This document shows, piece after piece, positions 1 to 8,929 of a stretch of DNA of 64,000 nt. A program made the position numbers and the translations under genes. The notes under the pieces are model-generated. The model had not been told where the DNA came from, did no database searches, and saw only the letters and a list, made by a program, of their open reading frames with translations. The stretch comes from DATGLG01 sp035294245 (lineage in GTDB: Bacteria; Pseudomonadota; Alphaproteobacteria; JACZXZ01), in the NCBI GenBank assembly GCA_035294245.1, contig DATGLG010000043.1, positions 214,607 to 278,606 on the forward strand, in the 5' to 3' direction. Position 1 is the first letter of the stretch. Each line of letters begins with the position of its first letter.

Positions 1-1084
1 TATAGGCCGCCCGCGTCTCGGTTGCCGCGGCTTCGATTCGGGCCCGGGCACCGCTGCGCTCGTCGATCGCGGCCAACTTCGCGGCTAGGGCCCCACGGAG
101 GCTCGGCAGCGCCTCGGTCGATACCCGGTGCTTGCGTGCTGTATCCCGCAGCGCATAAAGCCGCTCATCGACCGCGGCAAGCCGCCCCGGTTCCGTGTCG
201 AGGCCGCTCCCGAAGGTCTGCAAGCCGGCCAAGGCCTCGCCCAGCTCGAGACTGGCGCGGTCGAGTGCTGCGAGTGCCGCATCAAGCCGTCCCCCCGCTT
301 TCTCGGCGGCGCGCTCGATCAGTCGACGAGCGCTGCGCAGCTGCTGCTCGGCGCCGTCGCCGCGGCCCCCACCTTCGCCCATCAAGAGGGCGAGAGTGCC
401 GTTGAGGGATTCGACGATCTTCTCGCGGTGCATGAGAAGCATACGCTCCTCCGCGAGCTGCGCCTCCTCGCCCGGCTGCGGCGCGAGCCTGTCCAATTCG
501 TCGACGGCGTGGCGAAGCGTCTCCTCGTCGCGCCGCGCCGCTTCGACTTCTGCTTCGAAACGCGCCCGCGCGGCCTCCGCCTCACGCCATTCGGTGTAGA
601 CCTTGCGCAGCCGCTCCAATTCAGCGGCATGGCCTCCAAAAGCGTCGAGCGCGGCGCGATGGGTGGCGGGATCGAGCAGGCCGTGCTGGTCGAGCTGCCC
701 CTGGATTTCCACGAGCGTATCGCCGAGTTGGCGCAAAAAGCCAACGGTTACCGGCTGCTCATTGACGAAAGCACGGCTGCGACCGTCGGCGGCGAGAACG
801 CGGCGCAACACCAAGGGCTCGTCCTCCGCGATGCCTTGCTCGGCGAGCAGCCCCCAGGCGGCATGGTCGCGCGCCGGCTCGAAAGCCGCCGTCACGCTCG
901 CTTGGGTTGCGCCATGCCGCACGAGGGCGGCGTCGGCGCGCGCGCCAAGCGCCAGCCCGAGCGCGTCCAACAGGATGGATTTGCCCGCACCCGTCTCGCC
1001 CGTCAATACGCAAAGCCCGGGATGGAAGGAAAGATCCAGCCGGTCGATCAGCACGACATCCCGGATCGAGAGGCTGAGGAGCAT
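1..1084 (-). CDS. recN: DNA repair protein RecN, 3' end cut off by the window edge
   Basis: SMC-like ATPase that acts in RecA-dependent double-strand break repair in the cytoplasm. The frame opens at an ATG (1084) and stays open to base 1, giving about 361 residues of a protein usually near 555. The N-terminus is typical of RecN (LSIRDVVLIDRLDL...), with Walker A GETGAGKS at residues 29-36. The stretch FVNEQPVTVGFLRQLGDTLVEIQGQLDQH then leads into a long, charged coiled coil that is still running at the edge. The Walker B region would lie outside. The start is 3 nt after the bamD stop with an AGAGG between, so it is translationally linked to bamD. Confidence 0.93.
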   Translation of the reverse strand, partial: MLLSLSIRDVVLIDRLDLSFHPGLCVLTGETGAGKSILLDALGLALGARADAALVRHGATQASVTAAFEPARDHAAWGLLAEQGIAEDEPLVLRRVLAADGRSRAFVNEQPVTVGFLRQLGDTLVEIQGQLDQHGLLDPATHRAALDAFGGHAAELERLRKVYTEWREAEAARARFEAEVEAARRDEETLRHAVDELDRLAPQPGEEAQLAEERMLLMHREKIVESLNGTLALLMGEGGGRGDGAEQQLRSARRLIERAAEKAGGRLDAALAALDRASLELGEALAGLQTFGSGLDTEPGRLAAVDERLYALRDTARKHRVSTEALPSLRGALAAKLAAIDERSGARARIEAAATETRAAY

Positions 1085-1087
1085 CCT

Positions 1088-1945
1088 CTAAAAGATATTG
1101 ATTGTGTTCCAGGCTTTGGCGAGCAGAGAGTCGTCGTTCTTGGTCTCGGCACCGGTCTTCCGATTGGTGTGGACGTTCTCGACGAGATCGTAGCTGTCGA
1201 TATACCACTGGCTACGCGGGTAGTTGTAGCCCAAGACCGCCGCCGTCTTGCGGGCCTCGTCGACGATGCCGAGGGCCATATAGCTTTCCACCAGTCGCTC
1301 CAGCGCCTCGGGAACTTGGGAGGTGGTCTGATATTTGTCGACGACGGTGCGGAAGCGGTTGATCGCGGCGAGATACTGACCGCGGCTCTCGTAGAAGCGC
1401 CCCACCTCCATCTCCTTACCGGCGAGATGGTCGTTCACGAGATCGATCTTTTGACGCGCATCCCTGGCATAGGGGCTATCGGGGAAGCGCCGCACGAGCT
1501 CCTGGAGGGAGGCGAGAGCCTGCTCGGCATTCGATTGGTCGCGCTCGACGTCGGTTACCTGCTCGTAATAGGAAAGCGCCTTCAGATAATAGGCGTAGGC
1601 GATGTCCCGATTGCCGGGATGGAGCTGTATGAAGCGGTTCAGCGCGTTGATCGCGTCCTGGTAATTGTTGTCCTGATAGAGCGCATAGGCGGCCATGAGC
1701 TGGGCCTTCGTGGCCCACATCGAATAGGGATGCTGGCGCTCAACCTCATCGAACTGTTTGGCGGCCTCCTTGTAGCGGCGCTCGGAAAGCGCATCCATGC
1801 CGGCGTTATAGAGGGTATTGACCGGCTTCTCCACATAGGTGTCCTTCTCCTTATCGTCCGAGGAGCAGGCGGCAAGTGCGACGGCCGCCAGCGCCATCAT
1901 GCAGAGAACGAACACCCAGGAAAGGCTATGCCGAAGTCCCTTCAT
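1088..1945 (-). CDS. bamD: Outer-membrane assembly lipoprotein BamD
   Basis: Essential lipoprotein of the BAM complex, which inserts beta-barrel proteins into the outer membrane; it is anchored in the inner leaflet of that membrane. The chosen start (MKGLRHSLSW) gives a hydrophobic signal followed by lipobox LAAC; an in-frame ATG lies four codons earlier. About five TPR-like helical repeats follow (for example YKEAAKQFDEVERQHPYS and YQDAINALNRFIQLHP), giving a full-length protein of about 285 residues. It directly precedes recN, a common alphaproteobacterial order. The Shine-Dalgarno at this start is weak, and a short upstream ORF with a perfect ribosome site overlaps it. Confidence 0.93.
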   Translation of the reverse strand: MKGLRHSLSWVFVLCMMALAAVALAACSSDDKEKDTYVEKPVNTLYNAGMDALSERRYKEAAKQFDEVERQHPYSMWATKAQLMAAYALYQDNNYQDAINALNRFIQLHPGNRDIAYAYYLKALSYYEQVTDVERDQSNAEQALASLQELVRRFPDSPYARDARQKIDLVNDHLAGKEMEVGRFYESRGQYLAAINRFRTVVDKYQTTSQVPEALERLVESYMALGIVDEARKTAAVLGYNYPRSQWYIDSYDLVENVHTNRKTGAETKNDDSLLAKAWNTINIF

Positions 1946-2027
1946 CGCCCACAACAACGATCCGGCTCGACAACGATGCTTGTGAAATCCACGTCCGCGC
2001 GATCGAGAATCCCCCCGCGCCGGCCAT
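1926..2027 (-). CDS. Possible 33-codon upstream ORF overlapping the bamD start
   Basis: ATG at 2027 preceded by a perfect AAGGAGG (2034-2040) with 6 nt spacing. The frame runs 33 codons (MAGAGGFSIARTW...) to a TAG at 1926-1928, ending 20 nt inside bamD in another frame. I recognise no family. The ribosome site is much better than that of bamD itself, so it could feed ribosomes to bamD by coupling. It could also be chance in GC-rich DNA. Confidence 0.25.
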   Translation of the reverse strand: MAGAGGFSIARTWISQASLSSRIVVVGDEGTSA

Positions 2028-2089
2028 TGGTGGCCTCCTTATAGCACGAAGCGCCGCCATCCCATAGATTTCTCGCCGGGCGCCGAACG

Positions 2090-2118
2090 AAAAAGCGCCG
2101 CAGTTCAGGCCGCGGCGC
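2090..2118 (-). terminator. Rho-independent terminator after lpxC
   Basis: On the minus strand, 22 nt past the lpxC stop, GCGCCGC and GCGGCGC (2112-2118 and 2095-2101) form a perfect 7-bp GC stem with a 10-nt loop. Five T residues follow directly (2090-2094). It should end the transcript coming from lpxC/dcw and separate it from bamD-recN. Confidence 0.75.
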
Positions 2119-2139
2119 GCCTCGATGCCGGCGCGGGGC

Positions 2140-3120
2140 TCACGCGGAGGCGGCCATCCTATGGCGAATCTCGGTGGACGAGGCTCGCGGGCGGATTTCG
2201 ATCGGACGCCAAGCGGTGTCGTCTGCGAAAAGGGTTCTCAGCAGCTTGTTGTGCATGCCATGGCCGGAACGGAAGCCATGGAAATGACCGAGGATGGGGC
2301 CGCCCGCCAGCATCAGGTCGCCGACGGCATCGAGGACCTTGTGACGGACGAACTCATCCTCGTAGCGAAGGCCTTCCGGGTTGATGACGCGCTCGCCGTC
2401 GACCACGACGGCGTTCTCGAGCGAGCCGCCGCGCGCGAGGCCCGCGGCGCGAAGCCGGTCGACCTCCGACATCGAGCCGAAGGTCCGGGCTCGTGCGATA
2501 TCGCTCTTGAACGCGCCGTTCTCGAGCGATACCGAATATTCCTGCCGCCCGATCGCAGCCGCCTCAAAATCAATCTCGAAGCTCACCGAAAACTCATGAC
2601 TCGGCACGATCGAGGCATGCGCCTCCCGGTCGCCGACCTTTACGGCTTTCAGGATTTCAATGGCGCGCCGGGGCTCGTTCTGCTCGGTAGTGCCGGCGCA
2701 ATCCATGAGGAAGACGAACGGCGCCGAGCTGCCGTCCATCACCGGCACTTCGGGCCCGTCCAGCTCGACGGTGAGGTTATCGATGTGGCAGCCCGCCACG
2801 GCCGCCAGCAGATGCTCGACCGTAGCAACCCGCACTTGACCATGCCGGCCTGATGTCTCGATCCCGAGCGTCGTGCACATCCGCGTATCCACGACGTGAC
2901 GCCAGGATGCGGGAATCTCGGTCTTGTCGCCGCGCAGATCCGTCCGCCGAAACACGATGCCGGTATTCGGCTCGGCGGGAACGAGCGTCATGGTGACTTT
3001 CTGGCCCGAATGCAAGCCAATGCCCGAACAGCTGATCGGCGTCTTCAGGGTACGCTGGAGAATTTTCTCCTCTCCATCTTTACGATTTGCCGGTGATCGA
3101 TTTGCTGCTCGATTAGCCAT
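2140..3120 (-). CDS. lpxC: UDP-3-O-acyl-N-acetylglucosamine deacetylase LpxC
   Basis: Zinc-dependent deacetylase and first committed step of lipid A synthesis, cytoplasmic. The start chosen is MANRAANRSP (326 aa), close to the usual 300-320; an upstream in-frame ATG would add 28 unconserved residues. Core sequence begins at LQRTLKTPISCSGIGLHSG. The zinc ligands are visible: His103 in VEHLLAAV, and His and Asp in RHKVLDAVGDL. The catalytic His region is SGHGMHN. It lies 141 nt downstream of ftsZ, as in many proteobacteria, and is followed by a strong terminator. The space between ftsZ and lpxC holds a 12-bp inverted repeat. Confidence 0.96.
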   Translation of the reverse strand: MANRAANRSPANRKDGEEKILQRTLKTPISCSGIGLHSGQKVTMTLVPAEPNTGIVFRRTDLRGDKTEIPASWRHVVDTRMCTTLGIETSGRHGQVRVATVEHLLAAVAGCHIDNLTVELDGPEVPVMDGSSAPFVFLMDCAGTTEQNEPRRAIEILKAVKVGDREAHASIVPSHEFSVSFEIDFEAAAIGRQEYSVSLENGAFKSDIARARTFGSMSEVDRLRAAGLARGGSLENAVVVDGERVINPEGLRYEDEFVRHKVLDAVGDLMLAGGPILGHFHGFRSGHGMHNKLLRTLFADDTAWRPIEIRPRASSTEIRHRMAASA

Positions 3121-3157
3121 GAATCGCTCGGCTGAACCCACCACTGCGCACCGGCGG

Positions 3158-3204
3158 TTGAGTGCTCCGTCGGCCTGTCTACCAAGCTGTCCCGGAGCAC
3201 TCAA
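3158..3204. repeat. 12-bp perfect inverted repeat between ftsZ and lpxC
   Basis: TTGAGTGCTCCG at 3158-3169 and its exact complement at 3193-3204, separated by 23 nt, in the 141-nt ftsZ-lpxC gap. There is no T tract on the lpxC side, so it is not a classical terminator in the direction of transcription. It could be an RNA hairpin for processing or stability, or an operator for lpxC. Confidence 0.7.
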
Positions 3205-3261
3205 ATCACCTTTTGTTACCGAATGTTACCCTGAATTCCGGCGCCGTTCAGAGGGTTGCGG

Positions 3262-4815
3262 TCAATTGGCCTGCCGGCGAAGGAAGGCCGGAATCTCGAG
3301 AAGATCGTCCTCTCCCTTCGACATGGGCAGGCGATCACTCGGGTCGAGACCGCCCAGCCGCGGCTGGATCAGGCTCGCCGGCTCCGGCTGCGGCTCGGCA
3401 TGGCTGCGCACGCTTCCGGTCACCCGCTTGAACAGGCTGTAGCCACGCTTGGCCTTGCGCGGCTCGGCGGCGGGTGTGGCGGCCGGCTCCGCCGCGACCG
3501 GGGCCGGTGCGGCGATATCCGCCGGAGCCGCGCGGTCGAGGGGACGCGGCGCGAGAAACGGCTGGTCAAGGGGGAGTGACTCCGAGATCGCCGGACCAGT
3601 CGCAGCCGTCCTCGCGGCGGAAACCGTTCCGACCGGTGCTGCCGACAGCGGGGCAGGTTGCGGGGTTGGCGGGATGGCGGGAGCGGCAGTCGCCTCCACC
3701 GGCTGCGGTACCGGCGCCGGATGAGATTCGGCCGCTGCGGCGCGGAGCACGCGGATAGCCTCGCCGGCCGTCGCTGCCGCTGCAACCCGGGGAGCGGGCC
3801 GCTCACTGACCAGGACCGGGCGCGCAGGCTTTGGCTGCTGAGCGATCGCCGCGTCGATTCCCGTTGCGACGACGGAGACTCGGACGCGGCCGTTGAGCGC
3901 CTCATCGAAGGTCGAGCCGAAGATGATGTTGGCTTCGGGATCGACCTCGTCCCGGATGCGATTGGCCGCCTCGTCGACCTCGAAGAGCGTCATGTCCATG
4001 CCACCGGTGATGTTGATGAGGACGCCGCGCGCGCCCTTCATCGACACGTCGTCGAGAAGCGGGTTGGAGATCGCAGCCTCGGCGGCGTCGAGGGCGCGCC
4101 GCTCGCCTTCCGCTTCGCCCGTGCCCATCATGGCCTTGCCCATCTCGCCCATGACCGTGCGGATATCGGCAAAATCGAGATTGATGAGGCCCGGCATCAC
4201 CATGAGATCCGTGACGCCGCGGACGCCTGAATAAAGCACGTCGTCCGCCATCTTGAAGGCGTCGGCGAAGGTGGTCTTCTCGTTTGCCACACGGAAGAGG
4301 TTCTGGTTGGGGATGATGATGAGCGTGTCGACGTATTGCTGCAGCTCCTCGATCCCCTGCTCGGCGATCCGCATGCGGTGCTGCCCCTCGAAGTGGAAAG
4401 GCTTGGTGACCACGCCGACGGTGAGAATGCCGCGCTCGCGAGTGGTGCGGGCGATCACCGGGGCACCACCGGTGCCGGTGCCGCCGCCCATGCCAGCGGT
4501 GATGAACACCATATGGGCGCCGTCGAGATAGTCGAGGATCTCCTCGAGGCCCTCTTCGGCGGCGGCGCGACCGATATCGGGGCGCGAGCCGGCACCGAGG
4601 CCCTGGGTCACGCCAAGGCCGAGCTGGATGCGGCGATCCGCCTTGGACAGCGTCAGCGCCTGCGCATCCGTATTGCAGGCAAGGAATTCGACGCCCTCGA
4701 GATTGGCGGTGATCATGTTATTGACGGCGTTCCCACCGGCGCCGCCGACGCCGACGACCACGATCCGTGGCTTGAGTTCACGCTCCTTGTCAGGGATGGA
4801 TAGGTTGATGGTCAT
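3262..4815 (-). CDS. ftsZ: Cell division GTPase FtsZ
   Basis: Tubulin-like GTPase that builds the Z-ring at midcell. The start is MTINLSIPDKERELKPRI with GGAGG upstream (517 aa). The N-terminal GTPase domain carries VGVGGAGGNAV at about residue 21 and the tubulin signature GGGTGTG at 110-116; a synergy-loop region NLDFADI follows. After about residue 320 a long Ala/Pro-rich linker of roughly 170 residues runs to the conserved C-terminal peptide DLLEIPAFLRRQ, which binds FtsA. Long linkers are typical of alphaproteobacteria. It is the last gene of the dcw run, 102 nt after ftsA. Confidence 0.97.
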   Translation of the reverse strand: MTINLSIPDKERELKPRIVVVGVGGAGGNAVNNMITANLEGVEFLACNTDAQALTLSKADRRIQLGLGVTQGLGAGSRPDIGRAAAEEGLEEILDYLDGAHMVFITAGMGGGTGTGGAPVIARTTRERGILTVGVVTKPFHFEGQHRMRIAEQGIEELQQYVDTLIIIPNQNLFRVANEKTTFADAFKMADDVLYSGVRGVTDLMVMPGLINLDFADIRTVMGEMGKAMMGTGEAEGERRALDAAEAAISNPLLDDVSMKGARGVLINITGGMDMTLFEVDEAANRIRDEVDPEANIIFGSTFDEALNGRVRVSVVATGIDAAIAQQPKPARPVLVSERPAPRVAAAATAGEAIRVLRAAAAESHPAPVPQPVEATAAPAIPPTPQPAPLSAAPVGTVSAARTAATGPAISESLPLDQPFLAPRPLDRAAPADIAAPAPVAAEPAATPAAEPRKAKRGYSLFKRVTGSVRSHAEPQPEPASLIQPRLGGLDPSDRLPMSKGEDDLLEIPAFLRRQAN

Positions 4816-4917
4816 AACAGCCTCCGGTTCCGAGAAACATCCGTAACGTTCGTACCTGCCGTCGGATTCCGCCCTTGCGACAAACATCCGGCCGCGACGG
4901 CGCGGCCGGCGATCGCG

Positions 4918-6171
4918 TCATAGATTCTCGCGCAGCCAGTCTCCAATGCGACCGAGCACGCCGTTCGGCGCCTCCTCCGAGCGCCGTGGGCGCTGCGACG
5001 AATCGGAGAACCGCGTCACCGCGTATTGAAGGAGCCCGGCGCAGGTCGCGAAGGCCGGCCCGGCTGTGGCATCGGCCAGGCCTCCGATGCGGAGCGGCCG
5101 GCCCATGCGCACCTGCTTGTCGAGGATCAGCGTCGCGATCTCGCGCAGACCTTGAAGCTGGCTTGCCCCACCCGTCAGCACGACGCGCCGGCCGGCAACG
5201 CGGTCGAAGCCACTCGCCTCGAGGCGCGAGCGCACCAGCTCCAGAGTCTCCTCGATGCGCGGCTGAATGATCCCGACCAGGATCGATTTCGGCACGTGAT
5301 TGGGAACCGCATGCTCGTCCTCGCCGACCTGGGGTACGTCGATCACCTCGCGCTCGTCGGCCGAAGTCGAGAGCGCGCTTCCGTAGAGCGTCTTCATGCG
5401 CTCCGCGTGGATGACAGGTGTCGAGAGTCCCCGTGCGATGTCGCTGGTGACGTGCTGCCCGCCGATGGGGATGCACTCGGTATAAACCACCTCACCGTCG
5501 AAGAAGACGGAGATCGACGTGCTGCCGCCGCCCATATCGATGCAGGTGACGCCGAGGTCGGTCTCGTCCTCGACGAGCGAGGAGAGGCCGGCGGCGTAGG
5601 GCGACACGACAAGGGCGCGGAGATCGAGATGGCACCGGGCGACGCAGGTCTTGAGATTGCGGACCGGGCCCGCGGACGCGCTCACGACGTGCATGTTGAC
5701 GCCGAGCCGCTCGCCATACATGCCGCGCGGATCCCGAATGCCGCGGCTGCCGTCGATCGTGTAGCTGACGGGGATCGAATGGATGATCTCGCGGTCATTC
5801 CCGCCGTTCAGCAAGTAACCTTGCCCAAGCACCCGGCGGAGATCGGCATCCCCGACCTCGTGGCCTGCAATCGCCACTTCGACGGCAACGGTCTGCGATG
5901 CAGGCGAGCCGCAGGAAAGATTGACGAAGACATCGCGGATTGTCTCGCCGGCCATTTGCTCGGCGGCATGGACGGCGCCGCGGATCGACTCCTCTGCGGC
6001 ATCCATATCGACGATGGCGCCCGCGCGCAGTCCCCGCGATTTCTGGTGCCCGATTCCCACGACCCGGATGTTGTCCCCCTCGATCTGGGCGATGAAGCAA
6101 CAGGCCTTGGTCGTGCCGATATCGAGCGCGGCGACGAGACCGCTGCGTGGCTTTGGCAATCCCCTCTTCAC
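4918..6171 (-). CDS. ftsA: Cell division protein FtsA
   Basis: Actin-like ATPase that tethers FtsZ to the inner membrane and recruits later division proteins. Full length (417 aa). Nucleotide-binding motifs are visible: ALDIGTTK at about residue 15, IDMGGGSTSIS near 210 and LTGGASQLQG near 330. The C-terminus VLGRIGDWLRENL is the amphipathic membrane-targeting helix. It sits 39 nt after ftsQ and upstream of ftsZ, the standard ftsQ-ftsA-ftsZ order. Confidence 0.96.
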   Translation of the reverse strand: MKRGLPKPRSGLVAALDIGTTKACCFIAQIEGDNIRVVGIGHQKSRGLRAGAIVDMDAAEESIRGAVHAAEQMAGETIRDVFVNLSCGSPASQTVAVEVAIAGHEVGDADLRRVLGQGYLLNGGNDREIIHSIPVSYTIDGSRGIRDPRGMYGERLGVNMHVVSASAGPVRNLKTCVARCHLDLRALVVSPYAAGLSSLVEDETDLGVTCIDMGGGSTSISVFFDGEVVYTECIPIGGQHVTSDIARGLSTPVIHAERMKTLYGSALSTSADEREVIDVPQVGEDEHAVPNHVPKSILVGIIQPRIEETLELVRSRLEASGFDRVAGRRVVLTGGASQLQGLREIATLILDKQVRMGRPLRIGGLADATAGPAFATCAGLLQYAVTRFSDSSQRPRRSEEAPNGVLGRIGDWLRENL

Positions 6172-6210
6172 GACTCCCCCAGCTCCTCGATCAAAGCTCG
6201 ACGTGATTGA

Positions 6211-7059
6211 TCATGTGTTCTTTCCCGGCTTGGCCAGATGTTGCGCCGCTTCCGGCGACAGCCGCACGATGACGCGGTCCGGTAGGCGAAGGTCGATCAT
6301 CACGATATCGCGCGCGAAGAGGTGATCCTTGGCCTCGAGCGCGGCCAACCGGCCGAATGCCGCCTCGGCATCGGATTCGGGAAGGCGCACATCGATGCCC
6401 TCCTGGAGGTGCAGGTTCCAGCGCCGATCACCGACCCACACCGCGGCGGCGACATGGCGCGCCACGGCGGGCCATCGGGCGAACATGTCGAGAAGCATCG
6501 AGGCGTGTTCCGGAGCACCTTCGCCAACAACCATCGGCAGTTGACTGAAGCGGTGGATGTCGGCGCCCTTGATCTCCTTTCCGTCTCGATCGATCAAGCC
6601 GATCACGCCGCCGTGCTGCCAGAGCGCGAGCGGCGTGCGCTCCTCGATCTTCACGTAGAGAAGCCGGGGCCAGCGACGCTCAAGCGATGCCTTCCGCACC
6701 CAGGGCAGCGCCTCGAGTCGTGCCTTGGCCGCGGCGAGATCCACGGCGAGGAGCGGAGCGCCCCGCTTCACATCCAGCGCTGCCAGGATCGCGTCGGCGC
6801 GGGTTTCTTTGCGTCCTTCGACGAGCACGTCCTCGACTTGCAGGCCCAACTGGGCGGTCATCTCGACGGCGCTGTTGAGGGCGAGCCCATAGGCTTGCGC
6901 GGCAGTGCCGCTATGCCAGAGCCAGAAGCCGCTTCCGCCAAGGCACGCGGCCGTGAGGAGCGCCGCACCATAGCGCAGCGCCATGCGATAGCGCCGGACC
7001 GATGGACGACGCCAGCGCGGGCGGGCGGGAGGCAGGGACGGGGCGCTCAGGTGTCGCAT
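6211..7059 (-). CDS. ftsQ: Cell division protein FtsQ
   Basis: Bitopic inner-membrane divisome protein linking early and late division proteins. The start at 7059 (MRHLSAPSLP) has GGAG 8 nt upstream and overlaps the end of ddl by 13 nt; an in-frame ATG lies seven codons earlier. The Arg/Pro-rich cytoplasmic tail is followed by one membrane segment (ALRYGAALLTAACLGGSGFW). A POTRA domain follows (VEDVLVEGRKETRADAILAALDVKRGAPLLAVD) and then the beta domain (WVRKASLERRWPRLLYVKIEERTPLALW). Length 282 aa is normal. Confidence 0.94.
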   Translation of the reverse strand: MRHLSAPSLPPARPRWRRPSVRRYRMALRYGAALLTAACLGGSGFWLWHSGTAAQAYGLALNSAVEMTAQLGLQVEDVLVEGRKETRADAILAALDVKRGAPLLAVDLAAAKARLEALPWVRKASLERRWPRLLYVKIEERTPLALWQHGGVIGLIDRDGKEIKGADIHRFSQLPMVVGEGAPEHASMLLDMFARWPAVARHVAAAVWVGDRRWNLHLQEGIDVRLPESDAEAAFGRLAALEAKDHLFARDIVMIDLRLPDRVIVRLSPEAAQHLAKPGKNT

Positions 7060-7967
7060 GCGGCGTTCTCCACCATCCATGCGACGAGCTCCACGAAGGA
7101 AATCCCGAGATAGGCGGCTTGCTCGGGCACCAGGGAGAGGGGCGTCATGCCCGGCTGGGTATTGATCTCGAGAAGGTACACGCCGCTGGCGCCCTCGAGG
7201 CGATCGTCGTAGCGAAAATCGGCGCGACTAACCCCACGACAGCCGATCGTCCGATGCGCGCGCAGCGCGTAGTCCTGGCAGGCGCGAATGACGTCGTCGG
7301 AGACCTGGGCGGGAACGAGATGCGTCGTCTTCCCCTCGGTATATTTGGCGGCGTAGTCGTAGAACCCCGTATGCGGGCGGAGCTCGGTGACGGCCAATGC
7401 CCGGTCGCCCATCACCGACACGGTGAGCTCGCGCCCGGGGATATAGCGCTCGACCAGGACTTCGTCGCCGAACGGCCAAGCGTTGCGCTCGAATGGAAGC
7501 GCGTTATCACCGGACTTGACGATACGGACTCCGACGCTGGAGCCCTCGGCGATCGGCTTCACCACATAGGGGCGCGGCATCACATCGCCTGCCAGCACCT
7601 CTTCGCGATGCACGACCTTCCCCTCGGCGCAGGGAATCCCTGCCGCCTCGAAGAGGCGCTTCGCCATCGGCTTGTTCATCGCGACGGCGGAGGCGAGCAG
7701 GCCCGAGTGGGTATATGGAATGCCAAGGACGTTGAGCACGCCCTGGATGCAGCCGTCCTCGCCCCAACGGCCATGCAGGGCGTTGAAGACGACATCGGGG
7801 TGCGGCTCGATGGACTTGAGCAATTTCCCGAGGTCGCGCTCGACCGTGATCTCCGTGACGCGATATCCTGCTTCCGCGAGGGCCTTGGCACAGCTCCTGC
7901 CGCTCACGAGGGAGACCTCGCGCTCGCTCGACCACCCCCCCATCAAGACGGCGACGTGTCGGCTCAT
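7047..7967 (-). CDS. ddl: D-alanine--D-alanine ligase
   Basis: ATP-grasp enzyme joining two D-Ala for the MurF substrate. 306 aa, typical of DdlB. Motifs: MGGWSSEREVSLVSG at the N-terminus, HGRWGEDGCIQG near residue 65, the ATP-grasp loop region PIAEGSSVGV, and the metal-binding EINTQPGMTPLSL near the C-terminus. The ATG overlaps the murB stop by 4 nt (ATGA) and its 3' end overlaps ftsQ, so it is co-translated with both. Confidence 0.96.
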   Translation of the reverse strand: MSRHVAVLMGGWSSEREVSLVSGRSCAKALAEAGYRVTEITVERDLGKLLKSIEPHPDVVFNALHGRWGEDGCIQGVLNVLGIPYTHSGLLASAVAMNKPMAKRLFEAAGIPCAEGKVVHREEVLAGDVMPRPYVVKPIAEGSSVGVRIVKSGDNALPFERNAWPFGDEVLVERYIPGRELTVSVMGDRALAVTELRPHTGFYDYAAKYTEGKTTHLVPAQVSDDVIRACQDYALRAHRTIGCRGVSRADFRYDDRLEGASGVYLLEINTQPGMTPLSLVPEQAAYLGISFVELVAWMVENAACDT

Positions 7968-8929
7968 GGCATCCTCTCGACCGACGTCGCGCTCCGGCCC
8001 CGCACACCGATCACACGAATTTCCCAGCGCAGCTCGACGCCGCTTGATTCACGCACGCGGCGACGCACCTCCTCGCCCAGATCCTCGAGATCGGCGGCGG
8101 TAGCACTTCCCGTATTGATGAGGAAATTGCAGTGCTTCTCGGAAACCATGGCGCCGCCGCGCCGCAGGCCGCGACACCCGGCTGCCTCGATGAGCTGCCA
8201 CGCCTTGCGTCCCTGCGCCGCCGGATCGCTCGGATTGGCGAAGGTGCTGCCGCCCGTCGGGCTGCGGATCGGCTGACTTTCCTCCCGCGACTTCTGGATC
8301 TCCGCCATGCGCCGGGCGATCGCCTGCCGCTCGCCGCGCGCTGCCGCGAGGCGGGCTGCGGTGAATATCCATTCCTCGGGAATCGCGCTGTGGCGATAGG
8401 TAAGACCGAGCTCGTCGGGCCTCAGCCGGTGAATGCTGCCACGGGAGTCGATCGCCTCGGCTTCGACGATGACGTCTTTGATTTCGCACCCGTAAGCGCC
8501 GGCATTCATGCGCAATGCGCCGCCGATCGTCCCGGGAATGCCCGAGAGGAATTCGAGCCCGGCGAGCGACGACTCGGCTGCGACCAGCGCGACGTTGAGA
8601 TCGAGAGCCGCGGCGCCGGCGGATACCTCCTCTTCCGCGACGCGGATTTCCGCGAAATCCCGTCCGAGACGAATCACCACGCCCGGCACGCCTCCGTCGC
8701 GCACCAGCAGATTCGAGCCGACGCCGATGACCGTCACCGGAACCTCCGCAGGCTTGCCGGCGAGGAAGGAGACGAGGTCGTCCTGATCGGCCGGGCGGAA
8801 CATGATTTCCGCGGGGCCGCCGACCTTGAACCAGGTGATGCGGTCGAGGGGTGCATTCTCGGTCAGGCGTCCCCGCACCGGGGGCAGCCGCTCGATGAGC
8901 CGAACCGGTTCCCGCTTCAGCGCCATCAT
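7964..8929 (-). CDS. murB: UDP-N-acetylenolpyruvoylglucosamine reductase MurB
   Basis: FAD/NADPH enzyme forming UDP-MurNAc. The start at 8929 makes an ATGA overlap with the murC stop (a second ATG follows at once); a longer in-frame reading would add 38 unconserved residues. About 321 aa. FAD domain features ITWFKVGGPAE, VIGVGSNLLVRDGG and SGIPGTIGGALRMNAGAYG are present. The C-terminal catalytic part has TGGSTFANP and LIEAAGCRGLRRGGAMVSEKHCNFLIN. It is an inside member of the dcw operon. Confidence 0.96.
   Translation of the reverse strand: MMALKREPVRLIERLPPVRGRLTENAPLDRITWFKVGGPAEIMFRPADQDDLVSFLAGKPAEVPVTVIGVGSNLLVRDGGVPGVVIRLGRDFAEIRVAEEEVSAGAAALDLNVALVAAESSLAGLEFLSGIPGTIGGALRMNAGAYGCEIKDVIVEAEAIDSRGSIHRLRPDELGLTYRHSAIPEEWIFTAARLAAARGERQAIARRMAEIQKSREESQPIRSPTGGSTFANPSDPAAQGRKAWQLIEAAGCRGLRRGGAMVSEKHCNFLINTGSATAADLEDLGEEVRRRVRESSGVELRWEIRVIGVRGRSATSVERMP

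Noticed and set aside
128..2044. A 638-codon plus-strand frame opposite recN and bamD
   Set aside because: It is an antisense shadow of two clear genes; the sequence has no family features and no ribosome site.
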